A DNA stretch of 64,000 nucleotides, from NCBI GenBank assembly GCA_945877575.1, contig CAMDUE010000005.1, positions 1 to 64,000 on the forward strand, given 5' to 3'. Made by a program: the position numbers and the translations under genes. Of the stretch, positions 1-8,410 are shown piece after piece. The notes under the pieces were generated by a model. That model had not been told where the DNA came from and searched no databases. It saw nothing but the letters and a program-made list of their open reading frames with translations. The DNA is from Chitinophaga pinensis. GTDB taxonomy: Bacteria; Bacteroidota; Bacteroidia; NS11-12g; UBA955. Numbering within the stretch: position 1 is the stretch's first letter; every line of letters starts with the position of its first letter.

Positions 1-82
1 CTTTTTGTTTTTTGAATTCATCGCTAAATCTTCGTTTGCGACGTTCTACTGCACTAAGTGCAAATTGTTCTCTTGTTGCCAC
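1..82 (-). CDS. Transposase, IS3-type OrfA, N-terminal fragment cut by window edge
   Basis: An open frame runs leftward off the window from a GTG at 82-80. Its 27 visible residues contain VERRKRRFSDEFKKQKV, a basic start typical of the helix-turn-helix OrfA of IS3-family elements. The remainder, any OrfB and the terminal inverted repeats lie outside, so activity cannot be judged. The GTG start is chosen because the frame closes soon upstream and no ATG is available. It could also be a stand-alone HTH protein. The next feature upstream of its start is a 7-bp repeat array. Confidence 0.5.
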   Translation of the reverse strand, partial: MATREQFALSAVERRKRRFSDEFKKQK

Positions 83-153
83 TGTTTATTTCGTTTTAAA
101 GGTTGTTTTTGTCCTTCAAAACGGTCAACATATTTCAGGCAATGACAGGTAGA

Positions 154-257
154 GGGCTACGGGTATCGGGTTTCGGACCACGGACTACTGACTACTGACT
201 ACGGACCACCGACTACGGACCACCGACCACGGACTACTGACTACTGACTACGGACTA
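154..257 (-). repeat. Heptamer repeat array H1 (15 units)
   Basis: From 154 the sequence reads as 15 consecutive 7-bp units with no insertion or deletion, such as GGACTAC, TGACTAC and GGACCAC, ending at the stop codon of the DUF4199 gene at 258. On the minus strand the units read TAGTCCG, TAGTCAG, TGGTCCG, then AAACCCG and ATACCCG. This is the NNRYCNG pattern of the arrays near 37.8, 42.1, 45.2 and 45.4 kb. It therefore begins directly after the stop codon of a leftward gene, as the others follow rightward genes. Function unknown. Confidence 0.85.
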
Positions 258-725
258 TCATTTCCGGCTGGAAGCGAAAGCAATAACAACACTTAAAAAT
301 ATTCCCTGGGTAGACTGCGCTATTAATGTTTGTTCAAGGTAATTGTCGTGGTTGAAGTATTCAATCGCGGAAGCCTTGTCATGGAGGCCATTGGTGACTG
401 AGTAGTTGATGAAGTCTTTGTAGAAATTGGGATTGATGAAGTTCTCGAAAATCCAAAGTCCTACGGGGGAGAGTGCGGTGTTGAATGCTGTTAGTGATAA
501 TCCGAAAAAGAGGGCGTGTGCAAATGTGATTTTGCCGCCGCATTTGAAGCGGTATAGTTGAGTAGATTTTGCGGTAATGAGAATGATGAAAATGGGTAAA
601 ATCATGGTTACGTATTGATGGTACGTAATGAATTTACCGTGAAGACCAATCAATTTTTCAAAGGCCAACCAAAGTGTGGACACAATGAAAATGAAAACCG
701 ATACGGTTAACGCTGATCGAATCAT
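258..725 (-). CDS. DUF4199-type membrane protein
   Basis: A 155-residue membrane protein with about four hydrophobic segments: residues 5-25, 38-52, 68-90 and a C-terminal one near 138-152. The segment around 125-130 (IEYFNHDNY) resembles the region before the last helix in DUF4199 proteins, a Bacteroidota family of unknown function. The ATG at 725 is the natural start. The gene is leftward, 66 bp from the permease gene, and its stop codon abuts heptamer array H1. Family assignment rests on length, topology and the FN-rich segment. Confidence 0.65.
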   Translation of the reverse strand: MIRSALTVSVFIFIVSTLWLAFEKLIGLHGKFITYHQYVTMILPIFIILITAKSTQLYRFKCGGKITFAHALFFGLSLTAFNTALSPVGLWIFENFINPNFYKDFINYSVTNGLHDKASAIEYFNHDNYLEQTLIAQSTQGIFLSVVIAFASSRK

Positions 726-791
726 GTGGCCAATCTATCGAATCTTGTGTATAATTCAAAGGATTGGTCAAAATTTTTTATAAACAGTACT

Positions 792-2099
792 TTATGATTG
801 TCTTATCCATTTGACAAAATCTTTCCAAGTAGGCTTTTTGCCGTAGGAAAGTATGCCAATTCGATAAATTTTAGCTGAAAGCCATACCATTAATATAAAT
901 GTGAGGGCGAGCAGGGTGAAGCTTGCAACGATTTCCGAAAGCGGCACTCCAAAAGGAGCTCGAACGGCCATGACTACCGGACTGGTAAGTGGAATCATGG
1001 AGAATATTTTAGCCAATTTGCCGTGAGGTGCTTGGAAAACTACTGATTGGGCGATGATGAATCCGAAAACTAAGGGAAGGCTGACGGGCATCATGAATTG
1101 TTGAACGTCAGTATCTTGATTGACGGCTGAACCTATGGCAGCGAAGATGCTGGAATAGAGGAGATATCCCCCGAGGAAAAAAAGCAAGAAAACAATTCCA
1201 ATTTCCCAATAAGGAAGGCTGTGAAGCTGAGAAATGAGTTCCAAACCTTTGTTTGAATTGGTTAAGCCATTGGGTGTTTCAAGGCCTTGTGGTATGGTGG
1301 TGTTGCCAATTTTAAGGAAGGCAGAAGCCCCCGAAATGAGCGCCAAAGTAAGAATAATCCAAGCGAAGAATTGGGAAAGACCCACTAGGGCAACGCCTAA
1401 AATTTTGCCCATCATCAATTCAAAGGGTTTGACTGAACTCACAATGACTTCCACAATGCGGTTGGTTTTTTCTTCCATCGCAGAGCGCATAACCATGGAG
1501 CCGTAAATGAAGATGAACATGTAAATGATCAATGCCATAGCAAAGCCAATTCCGCTTTTGATGCCTGTGGCACTCGATTCAGTATTTCCGGAATCACCTA
1601 TTTCTAGGCTATTGATGCCTCCTATGACTTCTGCCGAATCTAGAGTGGATTTGTTTATTCCTTGGTTTTGTAGGATTTTTTGACGGATTTCGTCTTTGAT
1701 GAATCCTTCGATGGCGCTATTTTGTGTGAGCGACAATGAACCATTGCTTATTAGTTCTGAACTATCGAGGCTTTGGAGGTCAAGATCATTGATGTTGAGC
1801 CAGGCATCTGCAGTATTGTTTTGAATGGATGCAAGAATGGAGTCTCTATTTTGATTGGTTTTTATGAATATGAACTTATTGTGATTTATGGTTGATTCTC
1901 CGGGTCTGATCCAATCTTTTTGAGTGGATAAATAAATGGTTTGGGTTCTGTTATCTTCGGCGCCTTGGGTGGCGAAATAAATGGCTCCGGCATAAAATGC
2001 AACCATTAAAACCGGACCTAAAAAGGTCATAATGATGAACGATTTGTTCTTGATTCGGGTGAGGTATTCCTTTTTTAGGACAACTAAGATGTTTTTCAT
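792..2099 (-). CDS. ABC-2 type transporter permease (NatB-like)
   Basis: A 435-residue permease with one N-terminal transmembrane segment (about 20-42), a large extracytoplasmic domain (about 45-180) and five or so C-terminal membrane segments. The segment MRSAMEEKTNRIVEVIVSS (about 204-222) is the conserved cytoplasmic stretch of NatB/YhaP-like exporters. Its start overlaps the stop of the ATPase gene in an ATGA, so the two are translationally coupled. They should form a two-gene exporter at the inner membrane. NatAB exports sodium in Bacillus, but the substrate here cannot be read from sequence. Confidence 0.9.
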   Translation of the reverse strand: MKNILVVLKKEYLTRIKNKSFIIMTFLGPVLMVAFYAGAIYFATQGAEDNRTQTIYLSTQKDWIRPGESTINHNKFIFIKTNQNRDSILASIQNNTADAWLNINDLDLQSLDSSELISNGSLSLTQNSAIEGFIKDEIRQKILQNQGINKSTLDSAEVIGGINSLEIGDSGNTESSATGIKSGIGFAMALIIYMFIFIYGSMVMRSAMEEKTNRIVEVIVSSVKPFELMMGKILGVALVGLSQFFAWIILTLALISGASAFLKIGNTTIPQGLETPNGLTNSNKGLELISQLHSLPYWEIGIVFLLFFLGGYLLYSSIFAAIGSAVNQDTDVQQFMMPVSLPLVFGFIIAQSVVFQAPHGKLAKIFSMIPLTSPVVMAVRAPFGVPLSEIVASFTLLALTFILMVWLSAKIYRIGILSYGKKPTWKDFVKWIRQS

Positions 2100-3001
2100 G
2101 CGGTTTTAACTTGGTCTACAAAAATTTGATGCATAGAAGGTACATATTCTTGGAATCCAATCATTTGATGGGTTTCTTGAGCCCATTTGATGAGTTCTTG
2201 AACTTGATTGGGGTCTATGACTTGAACCCTGATTTTTAGGTGCTCAAATTCAGAAAACTGGGTGTTTTCCAAGGTAGCCCAATGAGGAAGTTGGGCAGGT
2301 ATTTCTTTTGATTGGAAATGGATATCGTATTGGTTGTTGAAATAAGACCTGCGCACTTCGTTGATGGCGCCGTCAAGTACTTTTTTGCCTTTGTGTATGA
2401 TGGCTAATCTGTCGCAGAGCTCTTCTACATTATCCATTCTATGCGTAGAGAACAAGATGGTGGTTCCGCCCTTTTTAAGTTCAATGATTAAATCTTTCAC
2501 CATATCAGCATTTACGGGATCGAAGCCGCTGAAGGGTTCATCTAAAATCAAGAATTTGGGTTGGTGCAATATGGTGGAAATGAACTGTATTTTTTGAGCC
2601 ATCCCTTTAGATAATTCTTCCATTTTTTTGTCGGCCCAATCAATGATGTCAAGGCGTTTCAACCAAAATTTCACTTGTTCTTTTGCCTGAGAACGTTTCA
2701 GTCCTTTGAGTTCCGCAAAATAGAGCAGTTGATCAACCACTGACATTTTTCGGTATAATCCGCGCTCTTCGGGCATGTAGCCAATAAAAGGAATGTGCTT
2801 ACTTGTGAGGGGTTCGTTATGGAATAATATTTGCCCACGGTCAGGCGTTGTAACGGTAGACAGCATTCGCATGAGGGTGGTTTTCCCTGCGCCATTAGGT
2901 CCTAAGAGCCCGAAAATACTGCCTTCTTTGATTTCTAGGGATATGTCATCGTTGACACAGAATTCATCGAAATACTTGTAAAGATGTTCTACTCGAATCA
3001 T
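2096..3001 (-). CDS. ABC transporter ATP-binding protein (NatA-like)
   Basis: A 301-residue nucleotide-binding subunit with Walker A GPNGAGKTT (34-42), signature LSKGM (130-134), Walker B LILDEP (151-156) and the switch histidine in STH (about 185-187). Residues after about 220 form the C-terminal extension (DUF4162-like) common in ABC-2 exporters. It is the first gene of the pair with the permease, overlapping it by 4 bp. Upstream on the minus strand a TACATTCG element lies 7 bp before the ATG and may be the -7 box. The enzyme energises export; substrate unknown. Confidence 0.93.
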   Translation of the reverse strand: MIRVEHLYKYFDEFCVNDDISLEIKEGSIFGLLGPNGAGKTTLMRMLSTVTTPDRGQILFHNEPLTSKHIPFIGYMPEERGLYRKMSVVDQLLYFAELKGLKRSQAKEQVKFWLKRLDIIDWADKKMEELSKGMAQKIQFISTILHQPKFLILDEPFSGFDPVNADMVKDLIIELKKGGTTILFSTHRMDNVEELCDRLAIIHKGKKVLDGAINEVRRSYFNNQYDIHFQSKEIPAQLPHWATLENTQFSEFEHLKIRVQVIDPNQVQELIKWAQETHQMIGFQEYVPSMHQIFVDQVKTA

Positions 3002-3053
3002 TTAAACACGAATGTAGGGAATTCAGGGATATACTGCTGTTAATCTCGATGAG

Positions 3054-3503
3054 TTAACATACTTTATCGGCAGCATAACTCGCACATAGGCTGTACGGTT
3101 TTGTTCTGGCCACATATCCCATAGATTCAACCAAGCCAACCGCTGCTCTAACCACATCGTTTGATTTAAACCGCGGGTCAGGATTAAGATCTAAATCAAT
3201 GAAGGTAGGTTTAGGAATTCCCAATTCTACCAGTTCATTGGCTAAGTTCACGGAAATTTCAACTTCATGCCAAAGTCTATTCCAACGCTCTTTGATGCGA
3301 GGAATTCGCTTTTTTGAGTAGAGTACGTGTCCGCCACGGTGGGGTTTGTAAAGAACGACAACTACTGCATAAATGGTTTGAGAATCTCTGTTTTTAGAGT
3401 CACATCCAATGATAATTTGGGTATCTTTGTTCTCCAATAGATATGCATTTAGATATTCTACCAAATCAACGGGAAAATCAGTTTGAAGTATCCTAAATTG
3501 CAT
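3054..3503 (-). CDS. YkuK-family protein with RNase H-like fold (DUF458)
   Basis: A 149-residue protein containing IIIGCDSKNRD (about 31-41) early and FIDLDLNPD (about 101-109) in the second half. These match the acidic motifs of the YkuK/DUF458 family, predicted to adopt a ribonuclease H-like fold. Length fits the family (about 150-170). Its biochemical role is unproven; nuclease activity is inferred from the fold. It stands alone between the leftward ABC pair and the rightward DUF1801 remnant. The short segment TATATTCG just upstream of the ATG may be its -7 element. Confidence 0.75.
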   Translation of the reverse strand: MQFRILQTDFPVDLVEYLNAYLLENKDTQIIIGCDSKNRDSQTIYAVVVVLYKPHRGGHVLYSKKRIPRIKERWNRLWHEVEISVNLANELVELGIPKPTFIDLDLNPDPRFKSNDVVRAAVGLVESMGYVARTKPYSLCASYAADKVC

Positions 3504-3585
3504 ACCAACGAATATAGTTATATAAATGAGTGATTAGCGTATATTAACGTTTATATATCAATAAGATAATCTAGCGATTTAAAAC

Positions 3586-3951
3586 ATGACGGTCGAGGAA
3601 TATATAGCAGGGTTTCCACAAGAAGTACAGGATAAAATGAGGTCTATCAGATCATGGATTTTGGAGTTGGTTCCTTCAGCAGAAGAGTCATTTTCATATG
3701 GAATGCCCGCGTATAAATACAACAAAAAGCCCCTGATTTATTTCGCTGGATACAAGAACCACATAGGGATTTATGCTACACCGAACACCCATGACGCATT
3801 TTCTGAAAAGTTGAAAAGCTATTAGCAGGGAAAAGGGTCGGTTCAATTTCCCTTGGGAGATGCACTTCCTGAAATGTTAATTAAAGAAATGATTCAACAC
3901 AGAAAGGAGACTTTGAAATTTGTTATTCAACTTGAAGAACAAAGCGAGTAA
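3586..3951 (+). pseudogene. DUF1801 (YdhG/Fra-like) gene with in-frame TAG
   Basis: The frame starts MTVEEYIAGFPQEVQDKMRS and continues through YGMPAYKYN and YFAGYKNHIGIY, all typical of DUF1801. A TAG at 3823-3825 interrupts it after KLKSY. The same frame then runs 41 more codons (QGKGSVQFPLGDALPE onward) to TAA at 3949-3951. In the family this position reads roughly YKQGKGSVQFP, so TAG is one base from the expected lysine AAG. There is no frameshift and the downstream part is well kept, so the mutation is recent, an assembly or sequencing error, or a read-through site. The 3' end overlaps the convergent gene by 29 bp. Confidence 0.8.
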
Positions 3952-4474
3952 AATTTTGATGGTATTCTTCGAAACCAAGGCCGTTTCCTGAAGTTTTGGG
4001 ATTGTCTTCTTTGATTTTTTCACCCAAAGCAGGGTAGGCTTTGATTACTGCAAGAATCATGGAAATCATGTTTGGGGTTTCCATTTCGGTGAAATAAGAG
4101 TAACGCTTTTCGATTGTTTGAAAATGCAGTTTGGGGTGATTTTCTATGAGCTTCAAACCAGTGGCAGAGTCTTTGATGGCGAAGCCCGCAAACGATCTTA
4201 ATTTCTCTTCTTCTACTGAAGCGGGATCGTCAAAATATACTCCTACAAACAACGATGAATCTAATTTTTCATTCTGTTGGATTTGTTTGACTTTGTCAAA
4301 AACAGTAGCAATTTTCTGGTAGGAACCTTTGTGGTCCAAGCCAATGAGGAGATGTCCTCCTTGTTGCCCCTTTTGAACTACAACCGTTTTAAAAGCACCG
4401 TTGTATGCAAGGGTTGAGAAAATCATCACACCAATCGATGCGATGATGATGGTAGCAATTTTGATGTATTTCAT
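3923..4474 (-). CDS. Membrane-anchored GyrI-like domain protein
   Basis: The ATG at 4474 gives 183 residues. A longer frame reaches 4621 but would run through the divergent promoters and into the neighbouring gene, so it is rejected. Residues 5-25 form one hydrophobic anchor. The rest resembles the GyrI/SOUL-like small-molecule-binding fold, with a GVYFDDP segment followed by KLRSFAGFAI, as in GyrI-like proteins and the TEX264 family. Ligand unknown. The 3' end overlaps the broken DUF1801 gene in convergent orientation, and the promoter faces that of the SRPBCC gene. Confidence 0.65.
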   Translation of the reverse strand: MKYIKIATIIIASIGVMIFSTLAYNGAFKTVVVQKGQQGGHLLIGLDHKGSYQKIATVFDKVKQIQQNEKLDSSLFVGVYFDDPASVEEEKLRSFAGFAIKDSATGLKLIENHPKLHFQTIEKRYSYFTEMETPNMISMILAVIKAYPALGEKIKEDNPKTSGNGLGFEEYHQNFTRFVLQVE

Positions 4475-4481
4475 AGCCTTG

Positions 4482-4503
4482 CAAAGGTAAATAGATATCT
4501 TTG
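4482..4503. promoter_or_regulatory. Divergent -7 elements for the GyrI-like and SRPBCC genes
   Basis: On the plus strand TATCTTTG (4496-4503) ends 4 bp before the ATG at 4508. On the minus strand TACCTTTG (4489-4482) ends 7 bp before the ATG at 4474. Both match the Bacteroidota -7 consensus TAnnTTTG. No clear -33 TTTG at the usual spacing is seen for either. If functional, both mRNAs would be leaderless or nearly so. Confidence 0.4.
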
Positions 4504-4507
4504 TTTT

Positions 4508-4933
4508 ATGGAAATGATTGAAATTGAAGTGGTAGTGAATGTGCCAATGAACGTTGTTTGGGATTGTTTCAATTCCAGCGAGCACATTGTGGGTTGGAAC
4601 TTTGCCTCTGATGACTGGCATTGTCCGGAGTCAGAAGTTGATTTTCAAGTAGGAGGAAAGTTCAGCAATAAGATGTCAGCCAAAGACGGGTCTTTTAGTT
4701 TTGATTTCTGGGGATATTACCGCGAGATCGTTCCTCAATCTCGCTTGGTTTTTAGCTTGGGCGAAGACCTTGGAGAGAACAGAATGGTTGAAGTGGAATT
4801 TGAAGAAGTGGCAGATGGCATCAAAGTGATAGAGAAATTCACTCCCGAAGACCAGAATTCAGCTGACTTGCAAAAACAAGGTTGGCAAATGATCTTGAAT
4901 AATTTCAAGAGTTATTGCGAGAATTTAGGATAG
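4508..4933 (+). CDS. SRPBCC (AHSA1/START-like) domain protein
   Basis: A 141-residue single-domain protein. It opens with a beta strand and the helix start VPMNVVWDCFNSSEHIVGWN, then FQVGGKFSNKM, and ends with the long helix GWQMILNNFKSYCENL, the standard AHSA1-type SRPBCC pattern. These domains bind hydrophobic ligands or act as co-chaperones; the ligand here is unknown. It starts 34 bp from the divergent GyrI-like gene, itself a ligand-binding fold, and ends 2 bp before the convergent SPFH gene. Confidence 0.85.
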   Translation: MEMIEIEVVVNVPMNVVWDCFNSSEHIVGWNFASDDWHCPESEVDFQVGGKFSNKMSAKDGSFSFDFWGYYREIVPQSRLVFSLGEDLGENRMVEVEFEEVADGIKVIEKFTPEDQNSADLQKQGWQMILNNFKSYCENLG

Positions 4934-4935
4934 AT

Positions 4936-5817
4936 TTACTTTCCACCATCGGGTATTCCTAGCAACGGGGTTTTCCCATCGGTAATAATCACCTTTGAAT
5001 TATTGCTGTTTGAAAGTGATTTGAACGCTTCAATTTGGTTGTTTTTTAACACTTCTGGTGTGAGCGATTTAGAAATCATTTCGTTGGCTTTTGCCTTAGC
5101 ATCCGCTTCAATTTTTGTAGCGTTTGCAATACCTTCTGCTCGAATTTTATCTACTTCGGCAAATCCTTGGGCGGCAATGATGACTGCTTGTTTTTCACCC
5201 TCCGCGGCTATTGCTTTTCTCTCAGCCTCTAATTTTTCTTTTTGTTTGGTGAATTCCATACGCTGAGCTTCTTGTTCGGCTCTGAGTTTCTCTTCAATGG
5301 CGGCAGATAATCCCGAAGGAAGGCTGATAGATTTTAAAAGTACATTTTCTACTACGAATCCTTTATCGCCTAATACCGCCATCATGGTGTCGCGAATGTT
5401 TCGTTCAATTCTCGCACGTTCACCGCTGTGCATGTCCTTAGCAAAAAACTTGGAAGTTACATCGGCGGCGGCAGATCTAAATACGGGTAAAATCACTACT
5501 TCTTCGTAGTTCATGCCAATGTTTTTAATGACATCTGGCCCTGCATTTTTCTCTATTCTATAGAGAATTGAAATCTCTGATTGTATGGTTAGACCCTCTT
5601 TGCTGGGTAGTGGAAGTCGCACTTCTAAATTGACTGTTCTTATAGGAAGTCTTAGAATAGTTGATAAAAATGGATTATAGAGTTGAATACCTGGGTCATA
5701 CGCTTTGTCATTGAGTTTGCCCAGTCTACGTTTTACTCCGGTTTCTCCTGGTTGGACGATAGTGCAAGAGCTGATTAATACAGCAGCAATGGTTGCGACA
5801 CTCAAATATTTTTTCAT
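4936..5817 (-). CDS. Prohibitin/SPFH-domain lipoprotein
   Basis: A 293-residue protein with a lipoprotein signal (LISSC, lipidated Cys18), an SPFH domain from about 20 to 190 (start TIVQPGETGVKRRLGKLND) and a charged coiled coil about 185-250 rich in KAEA/EGEKQA repeats. SPFH proteins assemble into ring-like membrane scaffolds and often work with FtsH-type proteases. Most bacterial members use a transmembrane anchor, so a lipid anchor is a mild oddity, though seen in Bacteroidota. It stands alone; the next leftward gene ends 99 bp upstream. Confidence 0.9.
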   Translation of the reverse strand: MKKYLSVATIAAVLISSCTIVQPGETGVKRRLGKLNDKAYDPGIQLYNPFLSTILRLPIRTVNLEVRLPLPSKEGLTIQSEISILYRIEKNAGPDVIKNIGMNYEEVVILPVFRSAAADVTSKFFAKDMHSGERARIERNIRDTMMAVLGDKGFVVENVLLKSISLPSGLSAAIEEKLRAEQEAQRMEFTKQKEKLEAERKAIAAEGEKQAVIIAAQGFAEVDKIRAEGIANATKIEADAKAKANEMISKSLTPEVLKNNQIEAFKSLSNSNNSKVIITDGKTPLLGIPDGGK

Positions 5818-5916
5818 GGTTTTGGAAAATAACTAAGTTTTGATGCCTTGAAATGAGGCATTCGTTGAAAACGAAAAAGTTTTGGACGAAATTCCTTGAT
5901 TAGGGATAATTGAAAT

Positions 5917-7470
5917 CTATTCAGCCCCGTCGCTTTTTGCTCTGGAAACTGCTTTGTTACCAACAGATTTACCCATTTTCATGCCCACTTCAATATCGCT
6001 GCGATAATGTATAGCACCTATCAATCTACTTCTACTTGCTTCTTCTGCCATCGCATTGTATTGAGTTGATTTTAGGCCATTAATATGCGAGAGAACTGTT
6101 GCTGCTGCACCACTAAATGTGCTATGTCCGCTGACATATGCAGGGAAATTAGGAACTCCAGTTAGAGTTTTAATTTTTGGATTCATTTGACTTGGGCGCG
6201 GATTGAAGTAAAAATATTTAGCATCCCAACAACAAATAGCAGCATCAAACATGGCCATATTTAAGAGAGCTAAATTTCGAGCCCAACGTATTTCACTGAA
6301 ATTCAATTGCACAAAATCTTCACACGCAATGGCGTTCCAATGTCCGGGTGGGGTGTAAGTTCCTACACCATCACCCCAGAAATGAACCACTCTCATGTTT
6401 TCGCGAGTTGCGTTTTGGCTATATTCGAGAACTTCATTGAGTTCTTTTTGGAATTGCTCTGAAGATGTAGAAGGCGGAGGTGTTGGTCTTCCGTTCACTA
6501 CTTCTGTAGTGTCTATTAAAAATCCGATGGTTCTTCCGAATAATGGCAACATGGGAGGTCTAGCGGGTGATTCAAGGCTCTTCCAAGGTGTTTCACCTTT
6601 ATTTTCTGTTATTGTTACAAAAAGTTGCCAGTCAGAAGGCGTGCCAACTGCTTTTCCTGCGCGGTCTTGTCGGGCCCGGTTAATGAATTTTTGAGCAACT
6701 TGCTTGCCTAGTTTTAATCCAGCTTCAATCTCAGTGCGTACGTTGTATCCTCCGAAAAGGCGACTATTTATGCAATCGAGAAGTTTAGATTGTAAAAAAT
6801 CTTGTTCTCCGGGAAACAATTGGCTTAACATTGCGACACTCGCTCCAGCAATTACTGCTTGTTCACTTGGGTAGGAGAAGTCGTTTATTTCAGGTCCTTT
6901 TAGCTTAATGTTAGGGTCGATTTGATAAGGTCTCAGCCTTTTGAATTTCTGCTTGTAGTGATAGGCAATAACTAAAGCATCATATTGCGCAGCACTAACA
7001 TATGCATACGCTCTAGCGGCATAAGGTGGATTAGCAAAGGGAAACAATGGGTATGCTAGCGGGTTGTTTGGGTTTGGAATTGGGTAAGTGCCATCTTGAT
7101 TTTCGTAGGGTGGTAGATTGTATTTCGCCACCAATTCTCTTAATATTTCGTTCCACCTCAAAATGCTTCCTGCGCTCCAGTAATTAAAATTGTTTAATTC
7201 GGAGAGTTCATTTTTTGCTTGGATGCTTCTTACCTCTTGCAATTCTAGTTTGTAATTCTGAGATGTAATTGGTTCTGGTGTTTCCAAAGCAAATTCTTCA
7301 TTGTTGGAAAGTAGAATTGGAAGCCAATTTCCTCCGGTAGTATCTAAATTTGATGGTGAAAGAGGTGCGAAACTTAAGTTTCGTTCATTGATTTCTTTAT
7401 TGCAGCCCAACGACATTATTGCAACAATGAAAAAGTATCCTAAATTATATGTAAAACGGCTAAAATTCAT
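5917..7470 (-). CDS. Vanadium-dependent haloperoxidase / PAP2-fold lipoprotein
   Basis: A 517-residue lipoprotein (lipobox MSLGC, Cys23) with two PAP2-type halves. The C-terminal half keeps the active-site set: K418 through R425-P426, SGH (447-449) and S481-R482 with H488 and D492 in SRLIGAIHYRSD. The N-terminal half repeats the pattern but has decayed: K173 to RP (180-181), PSEQ instead of PSGH (201-204), and N243 and E247 where His and Asp are expected. The fold serves acid phosphatases and vanadate haloperoxidases. Near phosphoesterase and phosphonate genes a phosphatase role is plausible but unproven. The start overlaps the upstream barrel gene by 11 bp. Confidence 0.85.
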   Translation of the reverse strand: MNFSRFTYNLGYFFIVAIMSLGCNKEINERNLSFAPLSPSNLDTTGGNWLPILLSNNEEFALETPEPITSQNYKLELQEVRSIQAKNELSELNNFNYWSAGSILRWNEILRELVAKYNLPPYENQDGTYPIPNPNNPLAYPLFPFANPPYAARAYAYVSAAQYDALVIAYHYKQKFKRLRPYQIDPNIKLKGPEINDFSYPSEQAVIAGASVAMLSQLFPGEQDFLQSKLLDCINSRLFGGYNVRTEIEAGLKLGKQVAQKFINRARQDRAGKAVGTPSDWQLFVTITENKGETPWKSLESPARPPMLPLFGRTIGFLIDTTEVVNGRPTPPPSTSSEQFQKELNEVLEYSQNATRENMRVVHFWGDGVGTYTPPGHWNAIACEDFVQLNFSEIRWARNLALLNMAMFDAAICCWDAKYFYFNPRPSQMNPKIKTLTGVPNFPAYVSGHSTFSGAAATVLSHINGLKSTQYNAMAEEASRSRLIGAIHYRSDIEVGMKMGKSVGNKAVSRAKSDGAE

Positions 7471-8368
7471 ATTGATACACTAAGCCTGAATACCATGAAA
7501 AGGATTTACCCACGTTTTTGCCATAAACCGTTTGAGTCAAGCCCCCAATTGCACTGAAACCTTTATTTTTTATGATTTCCTTCTTCCCAGAAAGTCCAAT
7601 TCGAACCATATCCATTTCATTGCTTGGGAAAGGCATATCGTTTTTACGAATATTGAAACCGCCAATAGAATTGTTGAATTCACCAGTGAATTCAACGTAA
7701 TTATCGGGTGATGGGCGATAACCTAATCGGATGTTGTGATTCCAGAGGTTGGGTAATACTACTTGGTTACTATAAATCAAACGATCAGTATAATAAGAAT
7801 TTCTGTCAATAGTTATGGTGCTTCGGGCAATGTAAGAACTTGACAGGGTTAAAAAGTAGTCTCTTTTTTGGATATCCATCAAAAAACGCATGGATGCAGT
7901 TCTGGCGCCTGATCCAATGCTCAAGGGTAAATAATCTACTACATAATTAGAAATTGGAGTTGAAACACCAGCTACTGCAACCAAGGATGTTAAAAACCCA
8001 TTGATGTTTTTTGCCCATAATTCGTGTTTCAGAAAAAGGTTTGCATCTTGAAACCCTTTTTGTTCTAACAAAGTTCCTTTGGTTGTAAAATTCTGGATGT
8101 AGGACGTACTCAAAATCAAATTGGTTTTTGATGTAAATCCATAGTTGGCCATAAAGCTCATTTGTCTAGATTTCAATTGGCCAATATTTTCATTGGTTCT
8201 GAGATAATCTCCCTCCCAATATTTTTGCCATTGACTTTGGCCATATACAAAACCGCCGCAAATGTTTCTCTTTCCCATAAATAAACCATCTATTTCGGTT
8301 TGTGATTTTAAAGGGAAAAAACATCCACAGAATAAAATCAGCAATATGGGAGATTTCAGGTTAAACAT
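7460..8368 (-). CDS. Outer-membrane beta-barrel protein, function unknown
   Basis: A 302-residue protein with a signal peptide (about 1-22, ending LKSQ) and repeated amphipathic strands, ending in aromatic YQYEF, the C-terminal phenylalanine signature of outer-membrane barrels. I do not recognise the subfamily. It precedes the PAP2-fold lipoprotein in the same operon and overlaps it by 11 bp, so the two probably act together at the outer membrane. A TATATTTG element on the minus strand (8400-8393) lies 24 bp upstream of the ATG and may be its -7 box. Confidence 0.65.
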   Translation of the reverse strand: MFNLKSPILLILFCGCFFPLKSQTEIDGLFMGKRNICGGFVYGQSQWQKYWEGDYLRTNENIGQLKSRQMSFMANYGFTSKTNLILSTSYIQNFTTKGTLLEQKGFQDANLFLKHELWAKNINGFLTSLVAVAGVSTPISNYVVDYLPLSIGSGARTASMRFLMDIQKRDYFLTLSSSYIARSTITIDRNSYYTDRLIYSNQVVLPNLWNHNIRLGYRPSPDNYVEFTGEFNNSIGGFNIRKNDMPFPSNEMDMVRIGLSGKKEIIKNKGFSAIGGLTQTVYGKNVGKSFSWYSGLVYQYEF

Positions 8369-8410
8369 TATTACTGCAGATTTCAGTTAAAACAAATATA
8401 ACCAAATAAT

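Noticed and set aside
3823-3825. TAG as a pyrrolysine or reassigned codon
   Set aside because: TAG is the ordinary stop of several intact genes here (PfkB kinase, both secreted proteins), and no pyl genes are seen.
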